Of a DNA stretch of 61,130 bases, positions 57,993 to 61,130 are shown one piece after another. Positions within the stretch are counted from its first letter, which is position 1. The number at the start of each line of letters is the position of its first letter. The stretch is from assembly GCA_964500895.1 (NCBI GenBank), contig CAZCQP010000011.1, positions 1 through 61,130 on the forward strand. Direction: 5' to 3'. A program made the translations under genes and the position numbers. The notes below the pieces were generated by a model. That model saw only the letters and a program-made list of their open reading frames with translations, had not been told where the DNA came from and did not search any database. The DNA comes from CAZCQP01 sp964500895 (lineage in GTDB: Bacteria > Bacillota > Clostridia > Lachnospirales > JAISER01).

Positions 57993-59747
57993 TTGGGTAC
58001 GGATAAACGCAACGGCAGCAAAAATGCTTCCCGCAGCGGCGGGCCAATGCGCCCTAAAGGTCAACCTGGCCAAAAGCCGCCCCGGCAGGAACCTCCAAAA
58101 AGAAGTGGGTCCAGTACAGCAAAAAGGGCGAAAGGCGCAGGGCTGCAAAAAGGCAGGCCAAAGCCCAGCCCTAACCCAAAGGCCAAGCCAAAGGTCAAAG
58201 GCAAGGCAAAACCTAAAACAAAGCCGCCTGTTCGGCGTAAAAATAAAAGCGTAGACTTAGAGGCTTACCGCAGAAAGCGTGCACTGGCCAAACAACGGGT
58301 GGCCAGCATTTCCGGTGCCATTGCCCTGGCCATGATTTTTTTGGCTGTGGGGGCGTATTTGTTACGAGGCGCTTTTACCATGGTTAAAAAGCCCCAGGTA
58401 GCCACGGTGGTGGTGGAACTGGGCAGTATAGACGGCCCAGGGGAACTGCCGGGTGTGATTATTCGGGATGAAACCGTGTATCAAAGCCCTGCCGAGGGAA
58501 CCCTGTATTTTAATTTTAGTGACATGGACAAGCTAAAGCCAGGGGCGCAGGTGTGCGCCATTCAAAACGATGTGGCGGTACAGGAAATTAGCACCGAACT
58601 GGCAGGCGTGGAAACCGAAATATTGGACTTGCAAAGCCGGAGGGAAAACTATTCCGGGTTCAGTGAAGACGTGAAACGCACCAACAAACAAATACAAGAC
58701 ATGGTGGATGCAGGTGTGCTCCATTTAATGGGAGGCAGCTTTCAAGGGCTGTATGCCTTAAAAGAAGATGTGAACCGCAGCCTGGACGTGCGCAACAACA
58801 TGATGATGACCGAAAACCGGGGCAGTGTGAAGGATATGGTGGCGCAAAAGCAGTCTTATGAGAAGCTGCTGGGTGAAAATGTGGCCGTCATTTCTGCCAA
58901 CAAAGGCGGGGTGCTTAGCTACACGGTAGACGGCCAGGAAAGCGTTTACACCTTTGAAAACATGCATACCCTTACAGAGACGCAAACCAAAGTGAAGGCA
59001 GATGCAGACCGAATAGAGCGCAAAAAGGTGGTGGCAGCCGGAGACCCTATTTTTAAAGTGGTTACGACTAACGAGTGGTACATTGCCGCTTACGTGCCCC
59101 AAAACCAGAGTATGGCCTGGCAAGAAGGGGATAGCCGGCTGTTGTATGTGGCCAAAGACAATGCCTACATGCCAGTGGAAACGATGATTAACACCATCAC
59201 CCCAGGGGAAAAAACCAATTTTGTGCTGTTTAAGTGCAGCAAATATATGATGGATTTTTTGAATCAACGCAGTGTAAGTTTCAAGTTGTCTGAATCTGGG
59301 GAGCAAGGGTTGAAAGTGCCGGTGATTACGGTGGCGGATAAAACCCTTCTAAAGATTCCCAACGCCTTTGTGTATGACAATGGCAAGAAAATGGTGATTC
59401 GCAAAGGGCCGCAAGTGGATGAAACCCTTGAAATTAAGCCTAAAGATGCGGATGATATGTATACATACGTCTTTCTGGATGATGCCAGTGTGCTCAAGCT
59501 GGGGGACGTGCTGGTGAACAATGACGACAAAACCAAAACAGTGGCCCTCAATGAAGTGGAAAACGTAAAAGGGTTGTTTGTGTTAAACAACGGCTATGCA
59601 GACTTTAAAAAGGTGCGTATCACCCCCGAAACCCCTAAAAACAACGACTACATCATTTTAGACCCGGAGACAAACAAGCAAATTCGGGTGAACGACCGTA
59701 TTGTGTACGACACCAAATCGGTGGTGGATGGCCAGAAGCTGGAATAA
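57993..59747 (+). CDS. HlyD-like membrane-anchored adaptor protein
   Basis: A 584-residue protein. The first about 85 residues are cytosolic and unusually rich in Pro, Lys and Arg (repeats such as PKAKPKVKGKAKPKTKP), then one membrane segment (about 100-122, AIALAMIFLAVGAYLL), then an extracytoplasmic part with biotinyl-lipoyl-like HlyD features (ETVYQSPAEGTLYF, a coiled region, DPIFKVVTTNEWYIAAYVPQ). The start is TTG 57993 with GGAGGGG 6 bp upstream. No exporter is adjacent; relatives occur before yggS-sepF in Clostridia, so an envelope or division role is inferred. Confidence 0.75.
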   Translation: MGTDKRNGSKNASRSGGPMRPKGQPGQKPPRQEPPKRSGSSTAKRAKGAGLQKGRPKPSPNPKAKPKVKGKAKPKTKPPVRRKNKSVDLEAYRRKRALAKQRVASISGAIALAMIFLAVGAYLLRGAFTMVKKPQVATVVVELGSIDGPGELPGVIIRDETVYQSPAEGTLYFNFSDMDKLKPGAQVCAIQNDVAVQEISTELAGVETEILDLQSRRENYSGFSEDVKRTNKQIQDMVDAGVLHLMGGSFQGLYALKEDVNRSLDVRNNMMMTENRGSVKDMVAQKQSYEKLLGENVAVISANKGGVLSYTVDGQESVYTFENMHTLTETQTKVKADADRIERKKVVAAGDPIFKVVTTNEWYIAAYVPQNQSMAWQEGDSRLLYVAKDNAYMPVETMINTITPGEKTNFVLFKCSKYMMDFLNQRSVSFKLSESGEQGLKVPVITVADKTLLKIPNAFVYDNGKKMVIRKGPQVDETLEIKPKDADDMYTYVFLDDASVLKLGDVLVNNDDKTKTVALNEVENVKGLFVLNNGYADFKKVRITPETPKNNDYIILDPETNKQIRVNDRIVYDTKSVVDGQKLE

Positions 59748-59781
59748 CCGCCACATTGAACAGGAAAGAAAGGTGGAAAGC

Positions 59782-60477
59782 ATGGATACCATCAAGCTAA
59801 ATTTAGAGGACATTCGCAACCGCATTGCACAGGCGGCGGAAAAGTCCGGGCGCAAGGCGGAAGACATAACCCTGGTGGGGGTGACCAAAACCATAGACCC
59901 CCAGCGCATTCAGCAGCTGGTGGACTTGGGTGTGACCAACTTGGGTGAAAACAAGGTGCAGGAAATTTGCGAAAAGCACCCTGTGATTACAGGCAACCCA
60001 TCCTGGCACATGATTGGCCACCTGCAAACCAACAAAGTGCGGCAGGTGATAGACAAGGTGACCATGATTCATTCGGTGGACAGCTTGCGTCTGGCCCAGG
60101 AGATTGAAAAGCGGGCAGAAATGATGGGCCTTGTGGTGCCGGTGCTGTTGGAAGTGAACATGGGCGGGGAAGAAACCAAGTCTGGCGTGTCGGAAAATGA
60201 GACGTACGCCTTGGCTAAATCTGTTGCAGAAATGCCCCATGTTTGCTTAAAAGGGCTGATGACGGTGGCGCCTTTTGTCGAAAATCAGGAGAAAAACAGG
60301 AATCTTTTCAGAAAAATGAGAAATTTATTTATTGACATTCGTGGTAAATTTGACCATAATAGTAGCATCACCTTTTTATCTATGGGCATGACCAATGATT
60401 ATGAAGTGGCAATTGAAGAAGGCGCAAACATTGTTCGCATTGGGACAGGCCTTTTTGGCGCAAGATACTACGGTTAA
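59782..60477 (+). CDS. yggS: YggS/YlmE family PLP homeostasis protein
   Basis: A 231-residue single-domain alanine-racemase-fold protein that binds pyridoxal phosphate and keeps vitamin B6 pools balanced. The PLP lysine is in LVGVTKTID, and GENKVQE, WHMIGHLQTNK, VNMGGEETKSG and LSMGMTNDYEVAIEEGAN are family marks. ATG 59782 has AAAGGTGG 5 bp upstream; longer frames overlap the previous gene. It precedes sepF as in Bacillus (ylmE-ylmF). Confidence 0.94.
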   Translation: MDTIKLNLEDIRNRIAQAAEKSGRKAEDITLVGVTKTIDPQRIQQLVDLGVTNLGENKVQEICEKHPVITGNPSWHMIGHLQTNKVRQVIDKVTMIHSVDSLRLAQEIEKRAEMMGLVVPVLLEVNMGGEETKSGVSENETYALAKSVAEMPHVCLKGLMTVAPFVENQEKNRNLFRKMRNLFIDIRGKFDHNSSITFLSMGMTNDYEVAIEEGANIVRIGTGLFGARYYG

Positions 60478-60499
60478 GAACCTGTAGGCATACGGGTTC
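60478..60499. repeat. 22-bp palindrome after yggS, MITE-end-like
   Basis: Right after the yggS TAA stop, GAACCTGTA is mirrored by TACGGGTTC around GGCA. The left arm equals the terminal repeat of elements A and B. It may be a footprint or a deletion relic of that family; it lacks a second matching TAA. Confidence 0.5.
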
Positions 60500-60530
60500 A
60501 AAGTTTAAATACCAATGGGGAGGAAGTAAC

Positions 60531-61052
60531 ATGAGTATACTGCACAAAGTGCGCAGTTACATGCTGGGTACCGATTATGACGAGGACCTTTACGAAGAGG
60601 ATGCATACGAGGAAGAGGAAGAGTATGAGGAACCGCCCATAAGAGAATCCCGCTCTCGGGAAAGAGACGTGACCCCATATCACCATAATCGAAGAGGGGA
60701 AAGAGAAAGAGATTCCAAAGTGGTGAACCTGCCCTCTAGCCTTGGTGCTGAAATGAAGGCCAATGTGGTCATTTGTCATCCCACAGTGGTGGACGATGCC
60801 ACGTCCATCTGCGACCATTTAAGAAATAATGAAATTTGTGTGGTAAACTTAGAAGGCGTGGAACGTGCCAACGCCCAACGTATTGCAGACTTTTTAGGAG
60901 GCGCCAGCTACGCCATTAGCGGCGAAATTCAGCGCATTTCCAATGAAATATTTTTAATTGCACCGCCTTTTGTGGGCATTTCCTCGGAAATGAAAGAAGA
61001 ATTGAAGTCCAGCGGTTTAATTTTACCTTGGATTTCCACAGCATTTAAATAA
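60531..61052 (+). CDS. sepF: Cell division protein SepF
   Basis: SepF binds FtsZ and anchors the ring to the membrane. The 173-residue protein starts with an amphipathic helix (MSILHKVRSYMLG), has an acidic-rich disordered linker (about 15-70), and the SepF core (about 75-165) with VVNLEGVERANAQRIADFLGGASYAISGEIQRI. GGGGAGGA lies before the ATG. The 78 bp after it hold nothing recognised. Confidence 0.94.
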   Translation: MSILHKVRSYMLGTDYDEDLYEEDAYEEEEEYEEPPIRESRSRERDVTPYHHNRRGERERDSKVVNLPSSLGAEMKANVVICHPTVVDDATSICDHLRNNEICVVNLEGVERANAQRIADFLGGASYAISGEIQRISNEIFLIAPPFVGISSEMKEELKSSGLILPWISTAFK

Positions 61053-61130
61053 GATTTCCTACATAATAGTCCTGTTTTTTAGAGTCATAAAATGGCCTTC
61101 ATTCGCACAATTTAACGGATATTTGCCGCT

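Noticed and set aside
1..61130. CRISPR array, prophage, rRNA genes or complete insertion sequence
   Set aside because: I found no regularly spaced direct repeats, no phage structural genes, no rRNA and no transposase in the window.

Overview
The window is a chromosomal segment from an endospore-forming member of the Clostridia (Bacillota). Spore genes (spoVT, spoVAE, ylbJ, a GerMN-domain lipoprotein-like gene) lie among classic low-GC Gram-positive blocks: asp23-nusB-xseA-xseB-ispA-dxs-tlyA-nadK-argR-recN, rpsB-tsf-pyrH-frr-uppS-cdsA-dxr-rseP, mreBCD-pbp2-minC, yloU-fakA-recG-rsmD-coaD and yggS-sepF. An ispH-rpsA gene fusion, typical of Clostridia, supports this. Genus cannot be read from the sequence. 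The two runs of 100 N are assembly joins: each is flanked by the same 55 bp on both sides, so the true sequence is probably continuous.

Layout. 1-3480: the tail of a tRNA-Met gene, then a visibly AT-richer plus-strand patch of accessory genes (PhzF-like, small membrane protein, 4Fe-4S QueG-like, TfoX-C-like, metallo-hydrolase), several starting with GTG or TTG, closed by a terminator. 3488-29566: a long minus-strand stretch of housekeeping genes. Read in the direction of transcription it runs: ferredoxin-type aldo/keto reductase; an apparent structured ncRNA; rpsB with a leader RNA; tsf; pyrH-frr; uppS-cdsA-dxr (membrane lipid and isoprenoid precursors); rseP; tilS-hpt-ftsH; two single-domain chromate-type transporters; a zinc phospholipase C-like protein; then asp23 to recN and galE. 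29842-39800 (+): EamA transporter, the mreBCD/PBP2/MinC cell-shape group, glycogen branching enzyme and a second EamA transporter. 39875-46113 (-): spoVT, an orphan cheB, topB, pfkA, GerMN protein and spoVAE. 46306-61052 (+, except ylbJ): FAD oxidoreductase, a chorismate mutase-CMP kinase fusion that appears to start at ATT, the IspH-S1 fusion, yloU-fakA-recG-rsmD-coaD, ylbJ (-), an HlyD-like membrane protein, yggS and sepF.

Points of most interest: (i) the AroH-Cmk fusion with a probable ATT start directly upstream of the IspH-S1 fusion; (ii) a small terminal-inverted-repeat element family (ends GAACCTGT) with 3-bp TNA target duplications, found at the 3' ends of dxs and rpsB, with a similar palindrome right after yggS; (iii) a promoter-to-terminator structured RNA gene of about 210 nt upstream of rpsB; (iv) two matching sigma-G-like promoters in front of spoVT and spoVAE; (v) broken textbook linkages: no minD after minC, galE instead of spoIVB-spo0A after recN, and spoVAE without spoVAC/AD.

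The genes work together mainly in growth and envelope construction (shape, peptidoglycan, undecaprenyl and phospholipid precursors), translation, and isoprenoid supply (dxs, dxr, ispA, ispH and uppS are all here), with a sporulation layer on top. No CRISPR array, prophage or complete insertion sequence was seen.
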